This document shows, in pieces, positions 26,561-36,936 of a DNA stretch of 64,000 bases. The notes beneath the pieces were generated by a model, which made no database searches, was not told the origin of the DNA, and was given only the letters and a program-made list of their open reading frames with translations. This stretch comes from Prevotella sp. (GTDB lineage Bacteria; Bacteroidota; Bacteroidia; Bacteroidales; Bacteroidaceae): the NCBI GenBank assembly GCA_016281815.1, contig JAEEJK010000109.1:19338-83337 (forward strand), in the 5' to 3' direction. How positions within the stretch are numbered: the stretch's first letter is position 1; the number at the start of each line of letters is the position of its first letter. Made by a program: the position numbers and the translations under genes.

Positions 26561-28819
26561 CTATTTCAGCATTTTCTTCACAGAGTTGCCTTGCTTGACG
26601 ATATACACCTGACCGTCAATAAGGTTGTTGACACGCTGGCCAGAGAGGTTGTAAATCTCAACTGCACCATTGCGGTTGTCGTTATTGATGGTTGTGATGC
26701 CACTCTCACCATTGGCAAGGTTGTAGATGTTGACATCAACAACATTCGAGGGCTTTGACTCGCCTGTTGCATAGATAGCGCAAATCCACAGCTTGCAGTC
26801 AGGACCCTTGCCCAAGCTCTTGGTCTCGCCTGCATCCTGATCCCACTCGGTATCCTCGAAAGTAGTCCAGTAGAAGTTCTGGCGGTCGGTCACCCAAGAA
26901 TTGACATCATTGTAGGTTTCCTTCTTATCTGCCTCAGGCATTCCGGTAGTATAGTTTGCGCTTGGCTTCCAGCTCTCGCCCTTGTCTACATATACCTTGT
27001 AGTCGGAGATAGGTGATGCTCCCTCAGGCACATCCCATGACAAGGTCAGATTGTAATAATATGAGATATATCCGTAGGACTCTATCTCCACCTTCTCTGC
27101 TGCAAGCACCTGGAAGTTCTCCATCGGCACATTGCCCTCATCCTTCACACTGGCGGTGACGAAGTCGGAAAGGTTTTTCTTCTCTCCACCGACCACTGCC
27201 TGAACGGCGAAATAGTGCAAGCCGTCGTTGAGCATCGGGGTGATAAACTCAGTCTTGCCTTCCACCTCTGCAGTGTGGTTGTCATACATGACTACATATC
27301 CAGTAGCATCTGCCACTGCATCCCATTTCAGGTAAACCTCGTTACCACCGATAGTTCCGTCGGCTGTCAGGTTCTGCGGGATTAAAGCAGGATCCAAAGT
27401 AGCATAAGTATAGCGCCATTCCACCTCATTATGTATGCCACGAGAGTCAGTGATGACGGTGCTGGTATTGATGGTGTTGTCGCTATTGTAAGTGTAAACG
27501 ATTGTCTGGATTACATTGCTCCATTCCTGACCTTCTTCTGCACCCGGAGTGTAATATGCCATCACTTCCCTCGCCAGCAGTCCATTCTCATATGTATAGA
27601 ATGTTCCCTGGTTGGGTTGGTCAAATTCAGCACCAGTCAACTGGATGGATGACACTATCTGTTTGGCATCATTGAAAGTGAGTTGATAATGAGACTCATA
27701 AGTCACAGTACCGTCGGCAGAGAAATTCTTCATCACCTTGTAGTAGCCATTCTCATAATCCTCATACAACGAACCACTGGTAGAAGTGACATTTCCGTCT
27801 ACATCATATATTTTGGTGGTCGTCTTCGTCATGTTCTTGTCGGCATCATACTCATATTCGTTGACCTGAGTTTTGCAGAATACACCGTTAGAGAAATTCC
27901 ATGATTCACGTGAAGCAATGGTGCCATCAGCATTGTAGTTGTAGCGGTAGTGGGCATAGCTGGTCGTCTCCACGGAATTCTGGTTGCTGGCATTGTAGTA
28001 GTAGCGGTTGTAGTCGGAGAGCTGAGGCTCGTCAAGTTTCACTGTCTCATAGCCCCAAGAGCCGTCCTCTTTCTGCACATAATTGTTCTGGTACAAGCTG
28101 TAGCCAGTCTTATCCACCAATTTCTTGGATGATTCCACTGGGGTGCTGCCACCAGCAGTGAAGATATAACCGCCAAAGCTGAGTTTCGAACCCGTACAGA
28201 ACACATAGTAGGTCTCATTGGCCACAACATCAAACTCCACGGTGCCTGTCATCTTGTCACCGAAAGTGTAGTCTTCACCAATCTCCACCTCTTCGGGGGC
28301 TTCACCATCTGCTTTGAAAGTCATTTCTTTCTGATCGAGGCACGAGCCGTCAGAAGCCTTGGCTACATAGAAATTCTTGCCACCATTAACAATGACATAA
28401 GCACAGATTTTACCATCAGCCGACGGAGTGATCATGTAGTAAGTTCCAGATTGGGGCAGGTTGCCACTGGCTGGTTTATAACCATTACCAGTACTTTTAT
28501 CACCATCGAGGGCACCATCTTTTGGGTTCTGGTTGCCTACCAGATAGACGATCCGGGTTTTAGGCTCCATCTCGCCAGTCTCTGTATTCTCCACCATGAC
28601 TTCCTGACCGAAAAGCCCTGCGCAATATGCCTTGGCTGAGCTAAGCTTTATGTCATAAGGTAGTGTGGTGCGGTCGTTGCCCAACACGAGTTTGGTACTG
28701 GCCGATGTCAGTGTGGCACCGTTGGCGTATGTCTCTCCATTGGTGAAGAGCACTTTCTCCTGCGCCTGAGCGCCGACAGCCATCAAGGCCACAGCAATCA
28801 AAGTAAAAAATTTCTTCAT
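26561..28819 (-). CDS. Large secreted protein with RHS-like YD sequences and fibronectin type III-like region
   Basis: 752 residues. Signal peptide MKKFFTLIAVALMAVGAQA. Residues about 20-220 are of unknown fold. About 250-470 is rich in Tyr-Asn-Asp strands (YRYNYNADGTIASRESW, EYEYDADKNMTKTTT, YTYNSDNTINTSTVI) reminiscent of RHS/YD repeats of wall-associated proteins. About 480-690 contains two fibronectin type III-like segments (NEVYLKWDAVADATGYVVMY and LTLSWDVPEGASPISDYKVY). The end IYNLSGQRVNNL...VYIVKQGNSVKKMLK is the tail found on other secreted proteins here. Probably a surface adhesin or binding protein. Monocistronic: its own promoter and a strong terminator. Exact role unknown. Confidence 0.6.
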   Translation of the reverse strand: MKKFFTLIAVALMAVGAQAQEKVLFTNGETYANGATLTSASTKLVLGNDRTTLPYDIKLSSAKAYCAGLFGQEVMVENTETGEMEPKTRIVYLVGNQNPKDGALDGDKSTGNGYKPASGNLPQSGTYYMITPSADGKICAYVIVNGGKNFYVAKASDGSCLDQKEMTFKADGEAPEEVEIGEDYTFGDKMTGTVEFDVVANETYYVFCTGSKLSFGGYIFTAGGSTPVESSKKLVDKTGYSLYQNNYVQKEDGSWGYETVKLDEPQLSDYNRYYYNASNQNSVETTSYAHYRYNYNADGTIASRESWNFSNGVFCKTQVNEYEYDADKNMTKTTTKIYDVDGNVTSTSGSLYEDYENGYYKVMKNFSADGTVTYESHYQLTFNDAKQIVSSIQLTGAEFDQPNQGTFYTYENGLLAREVMAYYTPGAEEGQEWSNVIQTIVYTYNSDNTINTSTVITDSRGIHNEVEWRYTYATLDPALIPQNLTADGTIGGNEVYLKWDAVADATGYVVMYDNHTAEVEGKTEFITPMLNDGLHYFAVQAVVGGEKKNLSDFVTASVKDEGNVPMENFQVLAAEKVEIESYGYISYYYNLTLSWDVPEGASPISDYKVYVDKGESWKPSANYTTGMPEADKKETYNDVNSWVTDRQNFYWTTFEDTEWDQDAGETKSLGKGPDCKLWICAIYATGESKPSNVVDVNIYNLANGESGITTINNDNRNGAVEIYNLSGQRVNNLIDGQVYIVKQGNSVKKMLK

Positions 28820-28912
28820 AAGCGTAGTTTTTGATAGATAAATAAAAAAGAATTGTAAAAATTTTTGATTTGGTTATGCTATATTGAATTACTTTTTGTT
28901 CAAATTTAGTTT

Positions 28913-28920
28913 CAAAATTA
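28913..28920 (-). promoter_or_regulatory. Putative -7 element for the gene at 26561-28819
   Basis: Minus-strand TAATTTTG about 94 bp before the ATG. TTTG on the minus strand (28939-28942) lies 18 bp upstream and could be the -33 element. Confidence 0.55.
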
Positions 28921-28973
28921 CTAATTTTTTATAAAAAACAAATGATTTCTTTCAAAATTACAAATTATTAACG

Positions 28974-28981
28974 TAATTTTG
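28974..28981 (+). promoter_or_regulatory. Putative -7 element for SusCD locus B
   Basis: TAATTTTG matches TAnnTTTG, about 93 bp before the SusC ATG at 29075, in the A+T-rich 255-bp divergent gap 28820-29074. No good -33 TTTG is visible. Confidence 0.55.
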
Positions 28982-29074
28982 CCATATAACCAACCTACAT
29001 TTATCTACAATCCTAAAATCAAATCTATATATTTCAAATCCACATCTATATAAGGAACACAAACCTAATTATTT

Positions 29075-32000
29075 ATGGCAAACAGCAAGATGAGAAGAAA
29101 ACGGCATCATTCTCCCAACCATCTGCGCCAATTGAACAAATGGAAAGCATTTGGGGTGCTAATATTGATTATCCTCACGGGGATTATCCCTACTTATGCA
29201 CAGGAGACTGACCAGACACCTAAAGAAAATGCCACACCTATGCGTTATCATGCCGACGGCTATGTGTACGACAATGACGGCGAACCACTTGTGGGTGTCA
29301 GCATCTACGTGAAAGACTCGGGTGAGGGAACATTGACCGACGAGAACGGACATTTTTCCATCCAGGTTCCCTCTTCCAGGTCTGTGCTCAGGTTCACCTA
29401 CATCGGTTACGACGCTGTGGAGATGACCTCTGGTGAGGCAAAAGTCAAAAAAGTGTTTTTACGCTCCAGTGCCACCACATTACGGGAAGTGACTGTGGTG
29501 AGCGACGGCTACAACACAATCGACAAGAGGCTTTCCGCCAGTTCAACCTTCACCCTGAAGCCCGAGGATTTCGAGATAAAGAACATCCCCAACCTATCGA
29601 ACATGCTACAGGGTACAGTTCCCGGCTTGTCTGTCGTCTCCCCATCAGGTTCGCCCAACTCAGTTCCCAAGATGCGCCTGCGCGGTTCATCCACCATCCA
29701 TGGTGATGCTGCACCAGTGTGGGTGATTGATGGAGTCATCTGGGAGGAGACGGTCAACGTGAGCAATGACGAAATCAACGCAGTGCTGCGTGGCAACGCC
29801 AGTCTCGACCAAGTCAACGAGAATGCCTCGCTCTCGCTCCTTGGCAATGCCATCACCGGCCTCAACCCCCACGACATAGAAAGCATCACCTTCCTCAAGG
29901 ATGCCTCTGCCACTGCCATCTATGGCACACGCGCTGCCAATGGCGTCATCGTGGTGAAGACCAAAAAGGGGCGTGAGGGGAAGGCACAGGTCAACTTCTC
30001 TTCTTCTATAGGATTCACCTCCAGGCCCACTTACGGACAATACAACATGATGAACTCGCAGGAGCGCATCCAACTGTCGAAAGACATGATGCAAAACGGT
30101 TACATCTTCGACATCCAACCCTATTCCACGGGATATGAGGGAGCACTCTTCGACCTTTACTCCAAGAAAATCAATGATGAGGAGTTTGCCGCACGGGTAA
30201 CCGAATTGGAGACCCGCAACACCAACTGGTTTAAGGAACTGTTCCAAAACGCCATCAACCAAGACTACAATGTCAACGTATCGGGCGGTATGGGACAGAC
30301 ACGCTACTACACCTCATTCGGCTACAGCAATGCGAAAGGCACATCGAAGGGTGACAATATGCGGCGCTACACCATGAACATGAGCCTTGACACCCGTCTG
30401 TGGAATTTCCTGCAAGTGTCAACCAAACTGCTGTTCAGCGACCGCCACAGTGATGGTTTCTACATGACCAACCCCTTCGACTATGCCATATACGCAGCAC
30501 GGACATTGGCTCCCGATGAATTCTACACCCAGAACCAAACCCGTGTGGAAGGCTCCAACAACACCTACATGCTGAAATACAACATCTTCAACGAGTTGAA
30601 CCATACATCGAACACCACCGACGTGCGCCAGACCAACGCACAGGTCAGCCTGCGTGCCAAAATCGTCAAGGGACTGTTTGCCGACGGCATGTTCAGCTAC
30701 AGCATCTCCAACACCAACCAACGTCAGTGGGCCGATGAGGAGTCATACTACATCAGCGGTATCCGAGGCTATGATGTAGGAGCAGTGCTGGCAGGCAGTG
30801 CCGACGAACTGGCCTCACGTTTGGCGCGTGGCGGCATCCTCCTCAATGATGACCAGAAGCAGACATCATGGACCGCCCGCGCACAACTCAACTACAACGG
30901 CACCTTCTTCCAAGACCATACGATACAGGTGATGGCCGGATATGAGGCACGCTCCACCAAATACGATGGCCTTAAGGAACAAGAGTATGGCTATTTCCCC
31001 AACCGAGGCAACAAGGTGAGCTATGAGTACAACAACAGTGTGTCGGGTTCCACCGACTGGCATGGTTCGCTCGACAAGCACACCACCAACATCGTGAGTA
31101 CCCTCAACAACACCATCTCTGAGTTTGGCACATTGGTCTACAGCTACAAAAACCGCTATACCCTCAACGCCAACATCCGACTGGATGCCTCCAACCGCTT
31201 CGGGCAATATACCAACCACAAATTTCTGCCCGTGTGGTCGACAGCTTTCCGTTGGAGCATATCAGAAGAACCATGGATGCCACACAAGGTATTCAATGAC
31301 CTGAGCATCCGAGGCTCATACGGCATGCAGGGAAACATACCCACCTCAGTAGGTCCCAACCTCGTGGTAAGATATCCGACGACGGTGGTCAACAGATGGT
31401 CGGGTGAATATCAGCTCAACATCTCAAGGCTTCCCTACCCCAACCTGAGGTGGGAGAAAACAAGCACCATCAACCTCGGACTGGAATGGAGCCTTTTGAA
31501 CAGCCGCATCACCGGTGCATTCGACTATTACCACAAAAAAGGCACCGACATCCTCTTCCAACTTCCCGTGGCACTGGAATACGGACAAGAGAACGTGTAT
31601 CGCAATGGTGCCGACCTCACCAATTATGGCATCGAACTGTCGATGACATTCGTCCCATTGAGAAACAAGGATATGGAACTCAGCATTTCACCCATTTGGT
31701 CGAAGAACTCCAACCGGGTGGCAAGTGTGACCAAACAAACCTATACCATTGACGACTATCTCTCGGGCAATGCCTATGAGGAAGGCAAGCCAGTCAACGC
31801 CATCTACTCCTGGCGGTTCACCGGCATCGACCCCGCCACAGGCTATGCCACTTTCGACCATACGGCAAAGAACCAAGACCAAGTGGAGAATATACTCAAC
31901 ATCAAAGACATCCTGGTGTATTCCGGCCAAAAAGACCCAAAATTCAATGGAGGTTTCTCACTTGCCTTCCGCTACAAGCAATGGTCACTCAACACCATGT

Positions 32001-32500
32001 GGGCTTATGCCATGGGCAATGTGGTGAGACTCAACTACCTCTTTGAAGGCAACAACCTCATGCCGCAGCCCTATGCCAACCTGAACAGGAACCTCATTGA
32101 TGCATGGAAACAGCCAGGCGATGAACAAAGAACCAACATCCCCGGTTTCAACCGCACAGGAGAGCCCGACTATTATCTCTATTTCAAGTATTCACAGGGC
32201 AATACCGGCATGGCCTCTGTGACATCACGATCCAGTTACTGGATGTATAACTATTCCGACATCCGCGTGGTGAAAGGCGACTATCTGCGCTGCCGCAACC
32301 TGAGTCTGAACTACAGTTTCCCCCAGAAGTTGCTCCAACGCCTGCACATCAATGCACTCTCGCTTTCGATGAACGTCACCAACCCCATAACCTTCTGCTC
32401 TTCTAAGTTTGACGGACAAGACCCTGAGATACAGGGAACCGGTACTACCGCCATGCCTATCACACAGACCTATACCTTCTCACTCAACATCAGCCTCTAA
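29075..32500 (+). CDS. SusC/RagA family TonB-dependent transporter (locus B)
   Basis: 1141 residues. It has an unusually long, basic N-terminus (MANSKMRRKRHHSPNHLRQLNKWK) before the signal-peptide core ALGVLILIILTGIIPTYAQ-like segment. A carboxypeptidase-regulatory-like domain follows (GYVYDNDGEPLVGVSIYVKD), then the plug (LQGTVPGLSVVSPSGSPNSVPK, ITFLKDASATAIYGTRAANG) and the barrel ending TQTYTFSLNISL. It heads the plus-strand operon SusC-SusD-Mx1-like-TlpA-S41/TlpA. It is only distantly similar to the SusC at 23257-26385. Ligand unknown. Confidence 0.95.
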   Translation: MANSKMRRKRHHSPNHLRQLNKWKAFGVLILIILTGIIPTYAQETDQTPKENATPMRYHADGYVYDNDGEPLVGVSIYVKDSGEGTLTDENGHFSIQVPSSRSVLRFTYIGYDAVEMTSGEAKVKKVFLRSSATTLREVTVVSDGYNTIDKRLSASSTFTLKPEDFEIKNIPNLSNMLQGTVPGLSVVSPSGSPNSVPKMRLRGSSTIHGDAAPVWVIDGVIWEETVNVSNDEINAVLRGNASLDQVNENASLSLLGNAITGLNPHDIESITFLKDASATAIYGTRAANGVIVVKTKKGREGKAQVNFSSSIGFTSRPTYGQYNMMNSQERIQLSKDMMQNGYIFDIQPYSTGYEGALFDLYSKKINDEEFAARVTELETRNTNWFKELFQNAINQDYNVNVSGGMGQTRYYTSFGYSNAKGTSKGDNMRRYTMNMSLDTRLWNFLQVSTKLLFSDRHSDGFYMTNPFDYAIYAARTLAPDEFYTQNQTRVEGSNNTYMLKYNIFNELNHTSNTTDVRQTNAQVSLRAKIVKGLFADGMFSYSISNTNQRQWADEESYYISGIRGYDVGAVLAGSADELASRLARGGILLNDDQKQTSWTARAQLNYNGTFFQDHTIQVMAGYEARSTKYDGLKEQEYGYFPNRGNKVSYEYNNSVSGSTDWHGSLDKHTTNIVSTLNNTISEFGTLVYSYKNRYTLNANIRLDASNRFGQYTNHKFLPVWSTAFRWSISEEPWMPHKVFNDLSIRGSYGMQGNIPTSVGPNLVVRYPTTVVNRWSGEYQLNISRLPYPNLRWEKTSTINLGLEWSLLNSRITGAFDYYHKKGTDILFQLPVALEYGQENVYRNGADLTNYGIELSMTFVPLRNKDMELSISPIWSKNSNRVASVTKQTYTIDDYLSGNAYEEGKPVNAIYSWRFTGIDPATGYATFDHTAKNQDQVENILNIKDILVYSGQKDPKFNGGFSLAFRYKQWSLNTMWAYAMGNVVRLNYLFEGNNLMPQPYANLNRNLIDAWKQPGDEQRTNIPGFNRTGEPDYYLYFKYSQGNTGMASVTSRSSYWMYNYSDIRVVKGDYLRCRNLSLNYSFPQKLLQRLHINALSLSMNVTNPITFCSSKFDGQDPEIQGTGTTAMPITQTYTFSLNISL

Positions 32501-32508
32501 CAACCAAC

Positions 32509-33978
32509 ATGATGAAGACAAGAGTTTCACTACATAAAATCATTTATGGCTGTATGGCAGCCATGATGCTCACAGCCTGTGGTGACTTCCTCGAGGAAGT
32601 GTCGCAGGACGAATTCGAGCCCAAGACCGCCAGCTCGTTCCAGGAATTGATGAACGGAGAAGGCTACATGATGAATCCCGTTGACCCCATCACCTATATG
32701 ATGGATGATGACGTACAGGGCTGCAAAGGCTCCCTTTGGGATGATGTGCTCAGTGCCCGTCAGGCTATCTTCGAATGGCAGCCCGACTACTGGCAGGTGG
32801 AAAACGACTGCCAGTCAATTTCGATGTTCATCAAGAACAGCTATATGAATACCTACAAGACGATAGCCGCCTGCAACATCATCATCGAAAACCTACCGGG
32901 CAGCGACGGGCCACAGACCGACAAAGACATCACCATGGCAGAGGCGAAAACCATGCGCGCCTTCTATTATTGGAGATTGGTCAACACCTATGCCCTTCCC
33001 TACAATGACAAACAGACTAATCCAGAAAACAACCTTGGCGTCCCCTTGGTGACAGCATCTGAGGTGAAGGACGAGGGTGTGCCACGTGCCTCTGTAGCAG
33101 AAGTCTACGCACAAATCATCAGCGACATCGAGGACGCTTGTGCCCTCTTCGGAAACAACACATCCAGCAGAGGCATCTACCGCATCAACTACACCTCAGC
33201 CCACTTGCTCGCATCACGTATCTATCTGTTCACCGAACAATGGGACAAGGTGATTGAACATGCGACAAAGGCCATGGCTACGGCTCCCGCCCTGGTGAAC
33301 CTCAAAAGCTACAACATCGACAACACCCTCACACCCACCAATGGTGTCATCTCCAAGAAATTCGGCGAGACCATCTTCATCTGTGGCATGAAGGCCATGT
33401 CGGGAGACTACAGCCTGACGGGAACCCCCTTCGGAGTGAGCAAGGAATTGGGCAATCTCTATGAGACGATGGACCGACGCATGAACACCTACATCATGCC
33501 CAGCGGATATGACTATTATCCCTATCGCATCCTCAAAAACTGCAATGATGAGCATGAGTACACATGGCGCACGGCAGAACTTTACTTAAACAGGGCGGAG
33601 GCCTACATGAACCTATACTTTCAAGGCAACCAAGAGGCAGGTCAGAAGGCTATCGACGACCTGAACACCCTGCGCAGCAACCGCTACCGCGTATACACCA
33701 ACATGGAGCTCACCACACCCGAGGAACTTCAGCAACTGCTCCGTGACGAGCGCCGCCGCGAACTTTGCTTCGAAGGTTTCCGCTTCTTCGACCTGAAACG
33801 CTACGGCATGCCCCGCATCGAGCATACACTTATAGGAGAGAGCGGTGCGGCTTTCCTCTATGTATTGGAAGAGCGCGACCCCAGCTACTGTGTGCCGCTG
33901 CCCGACAACGCCCTTGAGCATAATGAGAGCTTAGTGCAAAATCCCCTCGCCAACCGACGCGTAGGAGTACAACAATAA
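32509..33978 (+). CDS. SusD/RagB family outer-membrane lipoprotein (locus B)
   Basis: 489 residues; lipoprotein signal MMKTRVSLHKIIYGCMAAMMLTACGDFLEEV. SusD features: FLEEVSQDEF start, TPR-like helices (AEAKTMRAFYYWRLVNTYALPY), and a C-terminal RRRELCFEGFRFFDLKRYG block. It starts 8 bp after SusC. Paired lid of the locus B transporter. Confidence 0.93.
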   Translation: MMKTRVSLHKIIYGCMAAMMLTACGDFLEEVSQDEFEPKTASSFQELMNGEGYMMNPVDPITYMMDDDVQGCKGSLWDDVLSARQAIFEWQPDYWQVENDCQSISMFIKNSYMNTYKTIAACNIIIENLPGSDGPQTDKDITMAEAKTMRAFYYWRLVNTYALPYNDKQTNPENNLGVPLVTASEVKDEGVPRASVAEVYAQIISDIEDACALFGNNTSSRGIYRINYTSAHLLASRIYLFTEQWDKVIEHATKAMATAPALVNLKSYNIDNTLTPTNGVISKKFGETIFICGMKAMSGDYSLTGTPFGVSKELGNLYETMDRRMNTYIMPSGYDYYPYRILKNCNDEHEYTWRTAELYLNRAEAYMNLYFQGNQEAGQKAIDDLNTLRSNRYRVYTNMELTTPEELQQLLRDERRRELCFEGFRFFDLKRYGMPRIEHTLIGESGAAFLYVLEERDPSYCVPLPDNALEHNESLVQNPLANRRVGVQQ

Positions 33979-33994
33979 ACACCATATCATCAAC

Positions 33995-34882
33995 ATGAGA
34001 GCAAAGATACTGACCTGTTTCTTCCTGGGTACCATTCTTGGCATGGCATCCTGTTCGGACGAGGACATCACTCCCTCTGCCGACAACCGCTTGGTGGAAT
34101 TTCCACAAGGCAGCAACAGTTATGACACGGAAATTCTGAACATCTATCAGAAATACGGCACACAGATATTGTATCGTTACAACGATGCCATGTTTCGTTG
34201 GCAGATTACCGACCAACTTGGTTTTGTCAGTCGGCCTGCCGATGAGTCATATGTAGATGCTGCCGTCAGGTTTATCAAAAACAACTGTTTCCAATTCTAC
34301 CGCGAGGACTCGCTCAAGGCATACCTCCCCTATCGTATTTATCTTGCACGCGACCTGGGAAGGCTATTCCAATACTCGGGTCTTGATGCGGCAGGCAACA
34401 ATGTCAGCATAAAAGACACCATCTGGCATACCGCTGCCACCAATGGCTATGCCAGCCTTTGCTTCGGACTCGCCAGCCAACGGTTGACCACTCTGAGCGA
34501 CGACTCGCTGCGATTGGCAAAGGGAGAGTTGAATGCCGCCCTGCTCGCCAACGCCATCGGGCAAGGCAATATCCAGGTGCCCGCTTCATTTGCAAAAGAG
34601 GAAGTCGGCAATGTCAGTTGGTACAACTATGTGGGCAGTTACAACACATACGGTCTGCTGGAATACATTGACGCCAAGACCATGAAACCCGCCCAGGACT
34701 TTGTCGTTTTCCTAAAATATCTCATTGCCTATCCCACAGATATGTTCGAAGAGAGGTACACAACCAAGGCATTCGACACCTCTGGGCGCATCGCACGCAA
34801 GGCAAAGATTGTCAAAAACTGGATGCTGTCGGAATATGGCATTGACCTGGATGCCATGGCTGAGACAGCGATAGAGAGATAA
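33995..34882 (+). CDS. Peptidase Mx1-like (putative zinc-binding metallopeptidase family) lipoprotein without HExxH
   Basis: 295 residues with a lipoprotein signal (MRAKILTCFFLGTILGMASCSDE). The overall layout resembles the putative zinc-binding metallopeptidase family (Peptidase_Mx1) often encoded after SusCD: an ILYRYND segment near residue 60, and the C-terminal pattern KAKIVKNWMLSEYGIDLDAM. In the family a HExxH-type zinc motif is expected in the middle. Here the corresponding stretch reads KGELNAALLANAIGQGN and no HExxH occurs anywhere. It is therefore likely a non-catalytic, ligand-binding relative, if the family assignment is right. 16 bp after SusD, 34 bp before the TlpA gene. Confidence 0.55.
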   Translation: MRAKILTCFFLGTILGMASCSDEDITPSADNRLVEFPQGSNSYDTEILNIYQKYGTQILYRYNDAMFRWQITDQLGFVSRPADESYVDAAVRFIKNNCFQFYREDSLKAYLPYRIYLARDLGRLFQYSGLDAAGNNVSIKDTIWHTAATNGYASLCFGLASQRLTTLSDDSLRLAKGELNAALLANAIGQGNIQVPASFAKEEVGNVSWYNYVGSYNTYGLLEYIDAKTMKPAQDFVVFLKYLIAYPTDMFEERYTTKAFDTSGRIARKAKIVKNWMLSEYGIDLDAMAETAIER

Positions 34883-34916
34883 CCAACACGAAATGAATCA
34901 TTAAACAAAAGAAGAT

Positions 34917-36932
34917 ATGAGAAGAACCGCATTTGCGTTGATGCTCGCCATGACAGCATGCTTCGCTATAGCCCAAGAGAATGGCGTGCCACAAGAAACT
35001 TACCAAAGACTGACAGGCATACCCAAACCGCCTGTAGCAGGCACCACCATCAATTTTGTGTATCATCCGGAGGGGGGACCGTTGGCTGATGCCAAAGAAG
35101 TGGCAGCCCTCATCTATATGTACAACAGTTATCAATGGATTCTGGGAGATGCTTTGATGACTCGTGAAGGCGACAGCTGGAAAGGGTCGTTCGACATCCC
35201 TGCCGACTGTGCCTTCATGGCTTTCCTTTTTCAGGACACCTGGAGCCAGTTTGTCACCGCCAAAGACAACAACGACAATCAAGGATTTCTATATGTCGTC
35301 AGCGATGACAAAGGGCAACCCCTGCCGGGCGGCAACCTCGCCTGGGGCATCATGCGCAAGCCCAGTGCCGGACTGGGCATCAGCGGCTACTTCGATGAAG
35401 GCTATAAGGAAATCGAACAAGACGCCCTATATTTCTGGTATCAGAAAGAGTTGCAGCAGAATCAGGACAAAGCCAGCCTCTTCTTCCCCACGATGATGAG
35501 TATCGTGGGACTTCAGACAGGAGAGCGTTTTCCTGAGGCTGCCGAAATGTTTTTCGACATATTCTCCAAGCAATCCAATCCCACAGAGGACAATTATCTT
35601 GCCATGGAGAACATCTACCGCTTCCGTCTTAAGAACACAGCAAAAGCTGACAGTGTTCACCAACTGATTCTTTCAAAATACCCCAAAGGATGGACGGTGC
35701 GCCGCACCGCTTTCGACCAACTGCGCCAAGAAAAGGAGAATTTCCATCAAAAGACAGTCAGTTTCTTGAAAGAATACCCACAGTCAGAGTCCTCGAAACT
35801 CGATGCCTATCAGCCTTTCGTCTACTACAACGCAGCCAGAACGATAGCCACCGACTATTTCTCCGGACAATACGACAACAAGGAACTCTTCAGTTTGCTG
35901 CCCGAAATGGATTTCAAGACCTTGGCTGAAATATTCCGCACCAGCGCAGGAGCATTCCACATCAAAAAGGCTGTCAGCGACGACATCATACTCCCCATTG
36001 CCACCCCACTGATAGAGGAGATGCGTAAAAAAGTGAACGACAAGTCATACTGCGAGAAGACATACATGTCGCCCCGCCAGTCCAACCTGCTTGCCCAAAA
36101 CCTGCTCGACGGACACATGGGCACTTATGCTGATATCCTGCTCTGCAAGGGACAGCCAGCTGAGGCCATCAAGTATATCGGCCTCATCTCGCCCGAGCGC
36201 CGCTATTCCATTCCCGAAGTCAATGAAACACACATCAAGGCACTGCAGCAGACCGGAGAGTCGAAAAAGGTCGTTGATGTCATACGGCAGGCCACACTGC
36301 AAAATGCCCTCACGCCCAATGCCATCAACCTTTTCAAGGACATCTACACCAAAGAGCACGGAAGTGATGAAGGCTTCGACGCATATATGGCATCCATGAA
36401 ACCCCAAGGCAACATTGAGGAGCTAAAAGCCGAGATTGCCAAAAAACTTATCAAGGAGCCCTACAAGCCCTTCACGCTGAAAGACATGAATGGCAAAACA
36501 GTCAGTTCTGCCGACTGGAAAGGAAAGGTTGTGGTGCTCGACTTCTGGGCATCCTGGTGCTTCCCTTGCAAAAACGCATTCCCAGGCATGCAGATGGCGG
36601 TCAATCATTTCAAGGACGACCCCAACGTACTGTTCTATTTCATCGACACGATGGAAAGAGCCGACGGTTATGAGCAAAAAGCCCGTGACTACATGAAGGA
36701 GAACGGATATACCTTCAAGGTTCTCTTCGACGCTAAGGAAGATGCCAGCCAACCCGGCAACAACCAAGTGGTGTTCAAACAGATGAATGCCATCAACCAC
36801 TCAATGGCCATTCCTCGCAAGATGTTCATTAAAGATGGTTTTGTGCGACTCAGTGAAGAAGGTTACGGCGGCAGTCCCAGCCGTCTGGCAGACGAGGTAA
36901 TCTATGCTGTAGAAATGTTGAAAAAGGAATAG
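34917..36932 (+). CDS. TlpA-family thioredoxin-like protein with long N-terminal region (locus B)
   Basis: 671 residues, signal peptide MRRTAFALMLAMTACFAIAQ. The layout is the same as its paralogue in locus A: an N-terminal beta region with FVYHPEGGPL and SWKGSFDIP, a long helical middle, and a C-terminal TlpA domain with VVLDFWASWCFPCKNAFPG (CxxC about 547) and a cis-Pro loop near AIPRKMF. Probably a periplasmic thiol reductase. It ends 4 bp before the S41/TlpA fusion gene, so two thioredoxin domains are encoded back to back. Confidence 0.85.
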   Translation: MRRTAFALMLAMTACFAIAQENGVPQETYQRLTGIPKPPVAGTTINFVYHPEGGPLADAKEVAALIYMYNSYQWILGDALMTREGDSWKGSFDIPADCAFMAFLFQDTWSQFVTAKDNNDNQGFLYVVSDDKGQPLPGGNLAWGIMRKPSAGLGISGYFDEGYKEIEQDALYFWYQKELQQNQDKASLFFPTMMSIVGLQTGERFPEAAEMFFDIFSKQSNPTEDNYLAMENIYRFRLKNTAKADSVHQLILSKYPKGWTVRRTAFDQLRQEKENFHQKTVSFLKEYPQSESSKLDAYQPFVYYNAARTIATDYFSGQYDNKELFSLLPEMDFKTLAEIFRTSAGAFHIKKAVSDDIILPIATPLIEEMRKKVNDKSYCEKTYMSPRQSNLLAQNLLDGHMGTYADILLCKGQPAEAIKYIGLISPERRYSIPEVNETHIKALQQTGESKKVVDVIRQATLQNALTPNAINLFKDIYTKEHGSDEGFDAYMASMKPQGNIEELKAEIAKKLIKEPYKPFTLKDMNGKTVSSADWKGKVVVLDFWASWCFPCKNAFPGMQMAVNHFKDDPNVLFYFIDTMERADGYEQKARDYMKENGYTFKVLFDAKEDASQPGNNQVVFKQMNAINHSMAIPRKMFIKDGFVRLSEEGYGGSPSRLADEVIYAVEMLKKE

Positions 36933-36936
36933 ACCG

